From Planctomycetota bacterium (GTDB lineage: Bacteria > Planctomycetota > Planctomycetia > Planctomycetales > Planctomycetaceae): a stretch of 47,604 nt of DNA. This document shows, in pieces, positions 8,234 to 16,152 of this stretch (its first letter is position 1; every line of letters begins with the position of its first letter). Made by a program: the position numbers and the translations under genes. The stretch spans positions 1-47,604 of the forward strand of contig JACTNB010000012.1 of the NCBI GenBank assembly GCA_014584345.1, read 5' to 3'. The notes beneath the pieces were generated by a model. It was not told the DNA's origin, did no database searches, and worked only from the letters and a program-made list of their open reading frames with translations.

Positions 8234-8851
8234 TCAACTCGTACTCTGCAACACGACGGGCAATGTCGAGTCGGCATTCACGGCCTTGAACATCGAGGCG
8301 GCGGAATCCCGACCAAATCGCTTCTGGCTTCGGCGAACAAGCGGGTATCCCAGCCGAGTCAGGATGTGGTTCGGTTTGGAGAATGCCAGTATGTCGTAGG
8401 CGACCTGATTGGTGGTCCGGTCCCACTCAATCAGAAACCGTTCCTCGCCGCTCTCGACGTGGCCGGGTAGTGTTCCGTAGGCGAACCCGAAGCGGTTCGT
8501 GTCCCCCGACTCTTCCACGGTGTACACGATTCGACAGGAATTGAGCCACCAGAGGCCCACGGCCCAGCCCATGATCGCCACCGTCTGCCCGACTTCGAGC
8601 GGAGTTTCCGGCGACCACGCTTCGACCCAGCCAAGGCGAAACTGCTGCCAACGCTGGAGGGCAGCCTTTGCCGTCTCGAAGACCGACTCGCCTGCACCTA
8701 GGTCGATTCGTGTTCGGTCTACAATAAAGCCGTCAGGTGGCGTTTCGGCAGTGGCCCCAACTGCCGAGTAGCTGAAGTCCAACACAGACTGTTCAGCCAC
8801 GAACTGGCTAAGCATGTCTGTGCTGGGTTTTTGCAGCCACAAGGTTCGCAT
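8234..8851 (-). CDS. DUF1990 family protein
   Basis: A 205-residue protein matching the DUF1990 pattern: an N-terminal FSYSAVGAT-like segment, DRTRIDLGAGESVFETAKAA, a central LEVGQTVAI...GLWWLNSCRIVYTVEE core, and GFAYGTLPGHVESGEERFLI. The fold is related to START/SRPBCC ligand-binding domains by family knowledge; no enzymatic activity is established. The ATG at 8851 lacks a strong ribosome site. It faces the SDR-type gene across a 116-bp divergent promoter region. DUF1990, an atypical SDR and DUF2256 often occur together in bacterial genomes, so a shared process is plausible. Confidence 0.85.
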   Translation of the reverse strand: MRTLWLQKPSTDMLSQFVAEQSVLDFSYSAVGATAETPPDGFIVDRTRIDLGAGESVFETAKAALQRWQQFRLGWVEAWSPETPLEVGQTVAIMGWAVGLWWLNSCRIVYTVEESGDTNRFGFAYGTLPGHVESGEERFLIEWDRTTNQVAYDILAFSKPNHILTRLGYPLVRRSQKRFGRDSAASMFKAVNADSTLPVVLQSTS

Positions 8852-8916
8852 TTCGGACTCGCAAAGTCACCGAGCATGTGTCTCGGCTCAGAAAACGATA
8901 GAATGGGGACTAACAG

Positions 8917-8946
8917 ATTATAGGCACAACATAAACCGTTTCCCAA
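8917..8946 (-). promoter_or_regulatory. Putative sigma-70 promoter for the DUF1990 gene
   Basis: On the minus strand TTGGGA (8946-8941), an 18-bp spacer and a perfect TATAAT (8922-8917) form a good housekeeping promoter. Transcription would begin near 8910, giving a leader of roughly 60 bases before the ATG at 8851. Confidence 0.6.
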
Positions 8947-8967
8947 CAGCCAGTTTACCCGACCACG

Positions 8968-9909
8968 ATGACAACCCCGAAGCCAGACAACTCGCAAGTC
9001 TCGACCCTGCAGACAGTTCTGCTGACGGGAGCGTCGGGCTACGTCGGTGGTCGGCTGCTTCACCTACTCGAAGCCCAGCCGGTCAAGCTGCGTTGTCTGG
9101 CCCGAAGTCCTGAGAAATTGCGCCCGCTGGTCAAGAGTTCGACTGAGATCGTCCGGGGAGATGTGCTGGATCCGCCGTCGCTGGAAGCGGCCTTGCAGGG
9201 TGTCCAGACGGCGTACTACCTCGTGCATCTGATGTCGGGATCGCACGACTTCGAGCAGGAGGACCGACAGGCGGCGATCAACTTTGCAGAAGCCGCCAAG
9301 CGAGCTGGTGTGCAGAGGATCATCTACCTTGGCGGACTGGGTGACGATGCCGACCCGAAGTTGTCACCTCACCTGCGCAGTCGCCACGAGGTAGGCGAGA
9401 TTCTCCGTACTTCGGGAGTCGAGACCATCGAGTTCCGGGCCGGAATGGTCGTAGGGGCGGGCAGCCTTTCCTACGACTTGATGAAGTCCCTGACGGATCG
9501 ACTACCGATCATGATCTGTCCTCGCTGGCTCGCTACGCCCACGCAGCCCATTGCCATCCAAGACGTGCTGGATTATCTGCTTGCTGCGAAAGACCTTCCC
9601 CAAGGTGTAAGCCGGATTTTCGAGATCGGCAGCCCGGATGTCGTCACCTACGGCGACCTGATTCGGGAATACGCTGGGCAGCAGGGGTTGCGACGGTGGC
9701 TGATCATCGTGCCGGTGCTGACGCCCTATCTTTCAGGACTCTGGCTGGCCCTTGTGACACCGGCCACTTACGAAGTAGGTCGCCACTTGATCGAAGGATT
9801 GAAGAATCCAACCGTCGTGCGGAACTCGAAGGCACTGGAGGCATTCCCGATTAAGCCGATGGGAGTCGCTGAGGCGATCCGTCTCGCCATCAGGGAGTCC
9901 GCTTCGTGA
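8968..9909 (+). CDS. SDR-type NAD(P)-binding protein (atypical, NmrA/YbjT-like)
   Basis: A 313-residue Rossmann-fold protein. The N-terminal nucleotide-binding loop TGASGYVGGRLL and the following LARSPEKL, GDVLDPPSLEAAL and AYYLVHLM segments mark an extended/atypical SDR of the YbjT/NmrA type; IIYLGGLG replaces the classical YxxxK active site. Residues about 240-265 form a hydrophobic stretch (WLIIVPVLTPYLSGLWLALV) that may be a membrane contact. The start ATG lacks a recognisable ribosome site. Its last codons overlap the GTG of the following small gene by four bases, showing tight coupling to that gene. No substrate can be assigned. Confidence 0.85.
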   Translation: MTTPKPDNSQVSTLQTVLLTGASGYVGGRLLHLLEAQPVKLRCLARSPEKLRPLVKSSTEIVRGDVLDPPSLEAALQGVQTAYYLVHLMSGSHDFEQEDRQAAINFAEAAKRAGVQRIIYLGGLGDDADPKLSPHLRSRHEVGEILRTSGVETIEFRAGMVVGAGSLSYDLMKSLTDRLPIMICPRWLATPTQPIAIQDVLDYLLAAKDLPQGVSRIFEIGSPDVVTYGDLIREYAGQQGLRRWLIIVPVLTPYLSGLWLALVTPATYEVGRHLIEGLKNPTVVRNSKALEAFPIKPMGVAEAIRLAIRESAS

Positions 9910-10109
9910 TTCCCAGCCTGTGTGAATTCTGCCGCCATACGAAGGAAGTGGTTTCGGCAAAGGGATCACGCTTCCTGCTGTGCCAGAAGTCTGGAGCGGA
10001 CAATCGTTACCCAAAATACCCGCCGCAGCCCGTCGTCCAATGTCGAGGGTTTGAGCAAAACGAGGCTCACAACCAAGAATCGCCCCGCTGCGGAGGTGAG
10101 ATCGAGTGA
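9906..10109 (+). CDS. Small four-cysteine protein, probable zinc-binding
   Basis: A 67-residue protein starting with GTG that overlaps the stop of the SDR gene (GTGA). C6, C9, C26 and C46 are placed as in a small zinc ribbon, in the conserved-looking context LCEFCRHTKEVVSAKGSRFL and RYPKYPPQPVVQCRGFE. I have the impression of similar short proteins of unknown function in many bacterial genomes, but no function is known to me. Location between an SDR and DUF2256 suggests it belongs to the same functional set. Confidence 0.75.
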   Translation: MIPSLCEFCRHTKEVVSAKGSRFLLCQKSGADNRYPKYPPQPVVQCRGFEQNEAHNQESPRCGGEIE

Positions 10110-10126
10110 CCTCTTGAGTAATCCCC

Positions 10127-10267
10127 ATGCCCCACAAGAAGTCTAACCTGCCTAAGAAAACGTGCGTGGTTTGTGGAAGGCCGTTCGCTTGGCGCAAGAA
10201 GTGGGCAAGGGTCTGGGACGAGGTAAAGTATTGCGGCGAGAAGTGCCGGAAGAGCCGTGAGAAGTAG
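10127..10267 (+). CDS. DUF2256 small zinc-ribbon-like protein
   Basis: A 46-residue basic protein with the DUF2256 arrangement: KTCVVCGRPFAWRKKW, then a second knuckle YCGEKCRKSR (C13, C16, C36, C40). It begins 17 bases after the stop of the previous gene and lacks an obvious Shine-Dalgarno, so translational coupling is likely. DUF2256 genes are frequently found near cryptochrome/photolyase and SDR genes in other bacteria (established neighbourhood), but no photolyase is visible in this window. A nucleic-acid or redox-related role is only a guess. Confidence 0.85.
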   Translation: MPHKKSNLPKKTCVVCGRPFAWRKKWARVWDEVKYCGEKCRKSREK

Positions 10268-10448
10268 CCTTTGGGGTCTCGGCGAAGATTGCGTCGTCGT
10301 GCTGGCATGAGGGTCTCCAATTTGGTGAACATGGGTAGTCCAAACTGGAGTGCCTGGCAGGTGCCTCGTGAGGGATCGGAAGCGGCCAACCTGACACAAC
10401 GGCGTGTTCGCAAGTCCTTGCAGTACAATGAATCTGGCGTAACTCCAT

Positions 10449-10482
10449 AAAAAAGCCACGTTGCGATGATACGCAATGTGGC
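10449..10482 (-). terminator. Rho-independent terminator of the tRNA-Ala gene
   Basis: On the minus strand an 11-bp stem (plus-strand arms 10455-10465 and 10472-10482, one mismatch) with a 6-base loop is followed by six T. It lies directly downstream of the tRNA 3' end. Confidence 0.8.
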
Positions 10483-10486
10483 CTAG

Positions 10487-10561
<75 letters not shown>

Positions 10562-10583
10562 TGAGAAATTCAGGTGTTGTGTG

Positions 10584-10612
10584 ATTATCGGCAGTTACAG
10601 GCAATTGGTCAA
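10584..10612 (-). promoter_or_regulatory. Sigma-70 promoter of tRNA-Ala
   Basis: On the minus strand TTGACC (10612-10607), a 17-bp spacer and GATAAT (10589-10584) give 5/6 matches in both hexamers at optimal spacing. The predicted start is about 16 bases before the mature tRNA 5' end. Confidence 0.8.
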
Positions 10613-10709
10613 ATTGATTTCGCTCGAAACCCCACACACTGAGTGAATGCAAACCGTAATGGTCGGTTCTGTGATTGTCAAGAAAAACGCAGGTTTTCCT
10701 GTTACGGGT

Positions 10710-10737
10710 TTGTCGAATCAAGTGTTATTGATACTAT
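10710..10737 (+). promoter_or_regulatory. Possible promoter of the DUF1501 gene
   Basis: TTGTCG (10710-10715), a 16-bp spacer and TACTAT (10732-10737) lie about 70 bases before the start at 10807. Each hexamer matches four of six consensus bases, so this is tentative. Confidence 0.35.
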
Positions 10738-10806
10738 AGATCGTGAAATCAGGCCGAGAAGTGGCCGTGCGTGCAGTGTTGGTTTGGGTGTGCGGAGGGG
10801 GATCTC

Positions 10807-12204
10807 ATGATACGGTTTTGCGATGTCGCCGGAGCCTCTGTCGCTGGGAGACGCAGTTTTCTGCAAGCGGGTTCGCTGGCCTTGGGGGGATTGACTCTGG
10901 AGCATCTGCTGCAGGCGCGGGCGGAGGCGAGGGACAAGGCAGTTCTCAAGGACAAATCGGTCATTTTCTTGTTCATGCATGGGGGGCCGAGTCAGTTCGA
11001 GACGTTTGATCCCCACATGCAGGCCCCCTCGGAGATCCGCAGTACCACCGGAGAGGTCGGCACACGGTTGCCGGGAGTGACCTTTGGGGGATCTTTTCCC
11101 CGCCTGGCCGGTTTGGCGGATCAATTAACGATTGTCCGCAGTTTCACCACGGGAGATTCCAGGCACGATATCAAACCGATTGTGCATCGGGATACCGCCG
11201 ATGCGAATCTCGGCACATTGTATGCGCGGGTGGCCGGCATGAATCATCCGCTCACCGGAATGCCCAGAAACGTGGCCTTGTCGCCTCAAGCGGTCGACGC
11301 TTCCCTGCGGCCTGTTACCAAAACATTCGGCGACTTTGGTGCCACGGGGGCGTTTTCGCGGACATTGGCCCCCTTTGCCCCGGGCAACGACGGTTCCCTG
11401 CAGCAAGACATGCAACTGAATCTGCCGTTGCGGCGGCTCGAGGATCGTCGCTTGCTGCTGGCGGAAGTAGATCGCATGCGTTGGGGGGTAGAGCAGGGGG
11501 GGAGTCTGGAAGGTTTGTCGCAGTTGCGCCAGCAGGCTTTTCAGACGATACTGGGGGGACTCTCGGAGGCCTTCGATTTAAGTCAGGAGGCACCTTCCGT
11601 GCTGGAACGCTACGATACGAGCCGCATCAGTCGGCCGGACAACATCAGCCGGAAATGGAACAACTATCAGAACTATGTCGATCATGGCCAAACCCTGGGG
11701 AAACTGTTGCTGCTGGCCAGGCGTTTATGCGAGCGTGGAGCGGGGTTTGTGACCATCACCACCAGTTTTGTCTGGGACATGCATGCCGATAAAAACAATG
11801 CGGGAGTCGCGGAAGGGATGCAGTACATGGGGCTGCCGTTCGACCATGCGGTATCGGCTTTTCTCGAAGATGTCAAACAGCGGGGGCTTTCCGAAAAGAT
11901 CTTGCTGGTTTGCTGTGGCGAGATGGGACGCACTCCTCGACTGAACAAAAACGGCGGACGAGATCACTGGGGGAATCTGGCCCCCTTGCTGCTGGCCGGG
12001 GGAGGATTGCCCATGGGCCAGGTGATCGGGCAATCGGCCAGGGACGGAGGGACGCCTGCCTCTGAACCGGTGACAATTCAGAATCTGGTTTCCACCGTAC
12101 TCAACAGCCTGTTCGAGGGGGGGCAATTGCGGTTGGTTCCGGATACCCCGCGCGAGATTCTTCAGGCCGTCACCCAATGGAAACCGATTCCAGGACTGGG
12201 TTGA
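10807..12204 (+). CDS. Tat-exported DUF1501 protein
   Basis: A 465-residue DUF1501 protein (sulfatase/alkaline-phosphatase-like fold by family knowledge). The start at 10807 follows GGAGGGG; an in-frame GTG at 10771 would add 12 residues and break the leader. The N-terminus has a twin-arginine-like signal, AGRRSFLQAGSLALGG. Family landmarks are FLFMHGGPSQFETFDPH, DSRHDIKPIVHRD, the LLVCCGEMGRTPRLNKNGGRDHWG block and the PVTIQNLVSTVLNSLF tail. In planctomycetes these genes usually sit beside a DUF1549/DUF1553 cytochrome-like gene; here there is none, so it is an orphan member. It converges on the ExbD-like gene with only 15 bases between the stops. Confidence 0.9.
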   Translation: MIRFCDVAGASVAGRRSFLQAGSLALGGLTLEHLLQARAEARDKAVLKDKSVIFLFMHGGPSQFETFDPHMQAPSEIRSTTGEVGTRLPGVTFGGSFPRLAGLADQLTIVRSFTTGDSRHDIKPIVHRDTADANLGTLYARVAGMNHPLTGMPRNVALSPQAVDASLRPVTKTFGDFGATGAFSRTLAPFAPGNDGSLQQDMQLNLPLRRLEDRRLLLAEVDRMRWGVEQGGSLEGLSQLRQQAFQTILGGLSEAFDLSQEAPSVLERYDTSRISRPDNISRKWNNYQNYVDHGQTLGKLLLLARRLCERGAGFVTITTSFVWDMHADKNNAGVAEGMQYMGLPFDHAVSAFLEDVKQRGLSEKILLVCCGEMGRTPRLNKNGGRDHWGNLAPLLLAGGGLPMGQVIGQSARDGGTPASEPVTIQNLVSTVLNSLFEGGQLRLVPDTPREILQAVTQWKPIPGLG

Positions 12205-12219
12205 GTTTGCCTGGCAGGC

Positions 12220-13056
12220 TTAACGGGCATCGTTTTCGGGAAGGTATCCGATGACCGCGTATTCAAACCGGGTGAGTCCGCTGGCATCGTTCCGCATGCG
12301 ATCCGTGACAATTGGCATCGACATCAACATATTCTGTCGCAGGTCGGCACGAACTTCTCCATAACTGACGAGCAGGATCACCAGGCTCTTGGCTTGCGGC
12401 AGCGACTTGTAGAGATCGAACAACCGACGCTGAAAGTCCTCGGCGGAACTGGCCCGAAAGCTGTGCCGCGTGTTGCCATCGAACAGCGTGAAGATTCCCT
12501 GGCTATCCAGGTGGAGTTCCCAGATGTCGCAACGTTTGCGGATTTCCTCGTAGGCGAGCAGCAGCAAGGCCAAATCGCGGGGAGGCGCCTGCGCGACCTG
12601 GTCGGCCAGTTTCTGGATGCTTTCCGGGGAAATGGGTTGTGGCGTGCCCGGGGAGTGTGCCAACTGTTCGAGCAGCTGGACGATTTCCTCGGACGAACCG
12701 GCAAATGCCTGCTTTAACGCCGAGACGATCCGATCGCGTTGCGATCCGACTTCGCTCAATTTGGTAAGCAGATCCTGTTGCTCGTCTCGGGAAGCCTGTT
12801 GCTGATTTTTCAACTCGGCAAGTTGTTGCTCGGTGTTGTCGTGAAACGCCCGGGTGGCGGCGAGGACGTCTTGCGTGAACTTCAATTGTTCGCGGGATTG
12901 CCGCAGTTCGAATTGCTGGCGCGCCTCGCGGGCCGCCTGGGCTTCGCTTTCGGCCGTCGATTTCTGTTCGATTTCCAGATACTGGGCGAAAATCACGATC
13001 AGCAGCAAATCCAGCAACGGGGTCAACTGCAGCGATAATCGTTTGGCGGAAATCAT
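12220..13056 (-). CDS. ExbD/TolR-like membrane-anchored protein with long coiled coil
   Basis: A 278-residue protein with one N-terminal membrane helix containing the canonical acidic residue of ExbD/TolR (QLTPLLDLLLIVIFAQYLEI, the D near residue 16 being the expected proton site). Residues about 30-115 are strongly coiled-coil (Gln/Glu/Ala-rich), much longer than in ordinary ExbD, followed by a globular C-terminal region (about 165-278) with a IWELHLDSQGIFTLFDG strand pattern and KSLVILLVSYGEVRAD. It follows the ExbB-like gene by 82 bases and must form the stator pair with it. The C-terminal domain is unassigned and may contact peptidoglycan or a partner. Confidence 0.75.
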   Translation of the reverse strand: MISAKRLSLQLTPLLDLLLIVIFAQYLEIEQKSTAESEAQAAREARQQFELRQSREQLKFTQDVLAATRAFHDNTEQQLAELKNQQQASRDEQQDLLTKLSEVGSQRDRIVSALKQAFAGSSEEIVQLLEQLAHSPGTPQPISPESIQKLADQVAQAPPRDLALLLLAYEEIRKRCDIWELHLDSQGIFTLFDGNTRHSFRASSAEDFQRRLFDLYKSLPQAKSLVILLVSYGEVRADLRQNMLMSMPIVTDRMRNDASGLTRFEYAVIGYLPENDAR

Positions 13057-13138
13057 CGGTCGTTTTCTCGTCGTCAGGGAAAAGCGGCTGTGTCGATGAG
13101 CGTGGTTTTTCCGGGAAGATGGCTGATCATGGCGTGCG

Positions 13139-13870
13139 TCAGGGGGCTGGTTCCGAAATCCCGAGTCGACTTTTCACGGCGGACATCATCGTACGGATAT
13201 GGGCCCGCACTTCATTCAATCGCTGAAATGTCGGGTCGAGCAAGCTGCTGATCAATAACAGCAGCAGGCCTGCCGTCAACCCGGCAAACGTGGACCAGAT
13301 GGCATCGCCGAAACGGGCCACGATAATCGAAACGGTGTCGGTTTGAGTCCCCGCCACGTTGAGCGCCGCCCCGATGGAGACAATCGTGCCGAGCACCCCC
13401 GCCAGTGGATAGGCTTCAATCATGGTTCGCGCGGAATTGGCAATGGTTTCGAAACGCAGGGCATTCAAGTAGCGGCGTTTTTCGTCCAGCAGATTCATGC
13501 GATTCCTCAGGGCCTGCCGCTCGACATGGCGGGCAGGATCGTTGATCACATCCTCGATGTCCGCAATGAAGGCTTCCATCTGCTCGGTAAGGTGGGCCGT
13601 GGGATCCAGCACGCTGCGATGCCGCAACTCCCGCGTGTAGTCCTGCAGTGTGCCGGTAAGGATGCGCATATCACGTCGCGCCCAAACGACCAGCAACACG
13701 AACACACCCAGGTGCAGGCAGGCCGCCCAGGCGATAATCCAGGTTGAAAGTTCCGCCACCGCGGAAAGCAGATGATTCACTGCCACGTACTCCCGTTGCT
13801 GAAGCTGGTGCAGAGTCTCCCATCGCGCCCACGCAGGGCTTCCTGGCCTCGGGGACAGGGGACTCGACAT
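13139..13870 (-). CDS. MotA/TolQ/ExbB proton channel family protein
   Basis: A 243-residue inner-membrane protein. One helix lies near residues 46-66 (IIAWAACLHLGVFVLLVVW), then a cytoplasmic segment, then the two conserved TolQ/ExbB helices: YPLAGVLGTIVSIGAALNVAG (about 154-174) and IWSTFAGLTAGLLLLLISSLL (about 190-211), with the T/S residues that line the proton path. Paired with the ExbD-like gene downstream it should energise an envelope process by the proton-motive force. No TonB or TolA gene is nearby, so the powered machine is unknown. It begins 26 bases after the metW stop, in the same orientation. Confidence 0.82.
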   Translation of the reverse strand: MSSPLSPRPGSPAWARWETLHQLQQREYVAVNHLLSAVAELSTWIIAWAACLHLGVFVLLVVWARRDMRILTGTLQDYTRELRHRSVLDPTAHLTEQMEAFIADIEDVINDPARHVERQALRNRMNLLDEKRRYLNALRFETIANSARTMIEAYPLAGVLGTIVSIGAALNVAGTQTDTVSIIVARFGDAIWSTFAGLTAGLLLLLISSLLDPTFQRLNEVRAHIRTMMSAVKSRLGISEPAP

Positions 13871-13896
13871 TCCCGCATTCTAACGGAAGTGCAGGC

Positions 13897-14604
13897 TCAG
13901 CATTCAACCTCGGACTTCTCAACCCGCTCAAGAATATACAAAACAGTGCGAGCCCGTAGATTCGCCCACATAGCCCGATCAACACTTTTTTCCCCGATAA
14001 TCGGCAATTCCTTCAAAATCCGGAACTGCCCGATTTTCTCGAGGTCGCGAAAATCCTGCATCGACATCAAATGCAGGTTGGGCGTGTTGTGCCACTCGTA
14101 GGGCAATTCCTCGGTGACCGGGGCTCTGCCCCATAACAGGACTTGCAGCCGAATGCGCCAAAAGGCGAAATTCGGAACCACCACCAGCACGCGCTGGGCG
14201 ACTCGCAGAATCTGTTCCAGCAGTTCCACCGGATACCGCAGTTGCTGGAGTGTCTGGCTCAATACCGCGAAATCGAAACTGTCGTCCGGCAGATACTGCA
14301 AGCCTTCGTCCATGTCCCCCCGGATGACGGGAATTCCCCGCGCGATGGCGGCCAGGAATTCTTCGTCGTCCAGTTCGATTCCCTGAACCCGACAATTCAA
14401 TTCGTCGCGGAGCAGGGTCAGCAGACGCCCATCGCCACAACCCAGGTCGATGACGCGACTGCCCGGTTTGATTTCGCGCTTGATGATTTCATCAATCACC
14501 GCCGCCGAAGGGTCTTTCATGCAATAACGCTTGGGGCGAAACTGCTTCAAGCGTTGCGAAAAACCACGCGGCTTCAGTGGCGGGTGAACAGGCTTGGGGT
14601 GCAT
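13897..14604 (-). CDS. metW: MetW-like class I SAM methyltransferase
   Basis: A 235-residue Rossmann methyltransferase-like protein of the MetW type. Motif I is VIDLGCGDGRLL, followed by RVQGIELDDEE (motif II), RGDMDEGLQYLPDDSFDFAVLSQTLQQL and the diagnostic VPNFAFWRIRLQVLLWG and LPYEWHNTPNLHLMS segments. MetW normally acts with homoserine O-acetyltransferase MetX in methionine synthesis. MetX is not encoded beside it here; instead ExbB/ExbD-like genes follow. The start at 14604 is chosen over an ATG 16 codons upstream because GAGGA is visible and the extension lacks conservation, but this is uncertain. Confidence 0.85.
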   Translation of the reverse strand: MHPKPVHPPLKPRGFSQRLKQFRPKRYCMKDPSAAVIDEIIKREIKPGSRVIDLGCGDGRLLTLLRDELNCRVQGIELDDEEFLAAIARGIPVIRGDMDEGLQYLPDDSFDFAVLSQTLQQLRYPVELLEQILRVAQRVLVVVPNFAFWRIRLQVLLWGRAPVTEELPYEWHNTPNLHLMSMQDFRDLEKIGQFRILKELPIIGEKSVDRAMWANLRARTVLYILERVEKSEVEC

Positions 14605-14753
14605 GGTTCCACGACATCCTCGGTGATGCAAGATCGGCAACTCCCGCTCCATGGCCGGAATCCGTCTGTCCGTCCGCGGGAGTTGCTCTCATCCTATCCC
14701 CGCAGGCCGCCGGCGGCAATCATTAGGCAGCGCTCATCGTGGGTGGAGCTAAG

Positions 14754-14852
14754 TCAATGCAGCACGAAATCGACGCACAGGAACGTCGCGAATGCCAGCA
14801 TCACCAGAATCCAGGCGGTCGTGTTACGGGAGCAATCGACTTTGACGATCAT
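14754..14852 (-). CDS. 32-residue single-span membrane peptide
   Basis: ATG at 14852 preceded by GAAAGGAAAC opens a 32-codon frame: a short polar head (MIVKVDCSRNTTAW) followed by a hydrophobic helix ILVMLAFATFLCVDFVL and a stop. The good ribosome site and amphipathic layout argue that it is translated. It lies upstream of metW on the same strand (about 150 bases before it). No function or family is known to me. Confidence 0.5.
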   Translation of the reverse strand: MIVKVDCSRNTTAWILVMLAFATFLCVDFVLH

Positions 14853-15393
14853 GGGAGTTTCCTTTCAATTTCATTAACTTCGGGAGGGAACTTACAATGG
14901 CAGGAACCTTGTGATGGCTGCTTCCAGCAGCTATCACTGGTGTCGGAGCGAGGCTCTCTTGGGGGGGAACGAGTGGAAAGTACATCCCGTCGAAGCAAAC
15001 AGACCAGAACCAGATCCGGATTCGTCGGGGGGTCTCTCCACTCGATGAGAAATTCAATTCGCAAACAACGCGCCAAGCATGTCCCCTCGATGTAAAAATT
15101 TTGCGAAGAATCGGAGAAATAAATTTGAAATCAACGAATCCAAATTCCTTCCGTGCCAGGAGATCTTGTGAAAAATCCGCTACAATCAACACACGCGTGA
15201 GCGTTCGCCTCTGCCCGGAACGGGACTCGATTGGAGTGGGAATGCTTTAACCTCCAGATTCGCCAAGAGATAGAAGCATCACGGCGAATTGATTCCTGCA
15301 TACACGTGACACCTTGGCCTGTTGATACGTAACGGGCAGCCGTGCCGAGGTTTTGACATGTTTTTATCTCAGAATGCGAAACAGGAGACTCAA
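14853..15393. other. Divergent intergenic region, no gene seen
   Basis: About 540 bases between the minus-strand membrane peptide and the LRR gene. It should hold both promoters, but I see no pair of hexamers with good spacing. An AT-rich core lies around 15090-15180. In-frame ATGs at 15322 and 15358 would extend the LRR protein but lack ribosome sites. Confidence 0.4.
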
Positions 15394-16152
15394 ATGGCTG
15401 GATTAAGGCTTGTCTGTATGGCGTGGATCGCGTGGATTCCTGCTGTTCTGCCTGCACAGGAGGCAGCATTGTCTAAAGTGCAATCACAGGGCGGGCGTGT
15501 CATGAAGCTGGCCCAAAATGATGAGCGGCTGGAAGTGGCCTATCACCTGTCGGATCGCGAGATCGTGGATGACAACCTGCAGCCCCTCGCCGAATTGCAG
15601 AATGTTTATCTGATCAATTTGCGAGGCACCAAGATTACCGACGCGGGTTTGGCGCATCTTGCGGGTATGAAGTCGCTGGTCCGGCTCCATCTGGAAAGAA
15701 CGGCGATTACCGATGCGGGGCTGGTGCATCTGGCCGGGTTGGAGAACCTGGAATACCTCAATCTCTACGAAACCAAAGTGACCGATGCCGGCCTCGGTAC
15801 GCTTGGAAATTTGAAGAAACTCAAGAAGCTTTACCTCTGGCAAACGGGTGTCACGCTTGAGGGAGTCAAGACCTTCCAGCAACAACACCCGACCGTTCAA
15901 GTCGTTTCAGGCCTGAGCGAACCTGTCGCTCCCAAGCCGGAAGAGAAGAAGCCGGAAGAGAAGAAGCCGGAAGAGAAGAAGCCGGAAGAGAAGAAGCCGG
16001 AAGAGAAGAAGCCGGAAGAGAAGAAGCCGGAAAAGCCGGAAGAGAAGAAGCCGGAAGAGAAGAAGCCGGAAGAGAAGAAGCCAGAAGAGAAGAAGCCAGA
16101 AGAGAAGAAGCCGGAAGAGAAGAAACCAGAAGAGAAGAAACCAGCCAATTGA
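15394..16152 (+). CDS. Exported leucine-rich-repeat protein with (PEEKK)n tail
   Basis: A 252-residue protein. ATG at 15394 follows CAGGAGA; the signal peptide (residues 1 to about 22, MAGLRLVCMAWIAWIPAVLP) ends near AQE. Residues about 45-155 are bacterial LRRs of the ITDAGLxHLAGLxxLxxLxL type, roughly four to five repeats typical of planctomycete LRR proteins. From residue 182 the tail is thirteen PEEKK units plus one shortened PEK, encoded by near-identical 15-base repeats. The tail is highly charged, zwitterionic and probably disordered, as in wall-spanning or polymer-binding linkers. Ligand and partners are unknown. Confidence 0.85.
   Translation: MAGLRLVCMAWIAWIPAVLPAQEAALSKVQSQGGRVMKLAQNDERLEVAYHLSDREIVDDNLQPLAELQNVYLINLRGTKITDAGLAHLAGMKSLVRLHLERTAITDAGLVHLAGLENLEYLNLYETKVTDAGLGTLGNLKKLKKLYLWQTGVTLEGVKTFQQQHPTVQVVSGLSEPVAPKPEEKKPEEKKPEEKKPEEKKPEEKKPEEKKPEKPEEKKPEEKKPEEKKPEEKKPEEKKPEEKKPEEKKPAN
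15937..16140 (+). repeat. 15-bp tandem repeat encoding PEEKK
   Basis: Thirteen full 15-base units (CCGGAAGAGAAGAAG with rare G-to-A changes) and one 9-base partial unit (16027-16035). The first six units are identical; the last four carry substitutions at the third position, so the array is likely expanding and contracting by slippage or unequal exchange while staying in frame. Confidence 0.95.

Noticed and set aside
9733..10476. 247-codon minus-strand frame across the SDR end and DUF2256
   Set aside because: Overlaps three better-supported plus-strand genes and shows no domain.
12220..13870. Zorya-type defence system (ZorA/ZorB)
   Set aside because: There is a MotA/ExbB-like and an ExbD-like gene, but no OmpA-type peptidoglycan domain, no ZorC, ZorD or ZorE, and the upstream neighbour is metW.
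15937..16140. CRISPR array
   Set aside because: The 15-bp units are contiguous, without spacers, and translate in frame as PEEKK.
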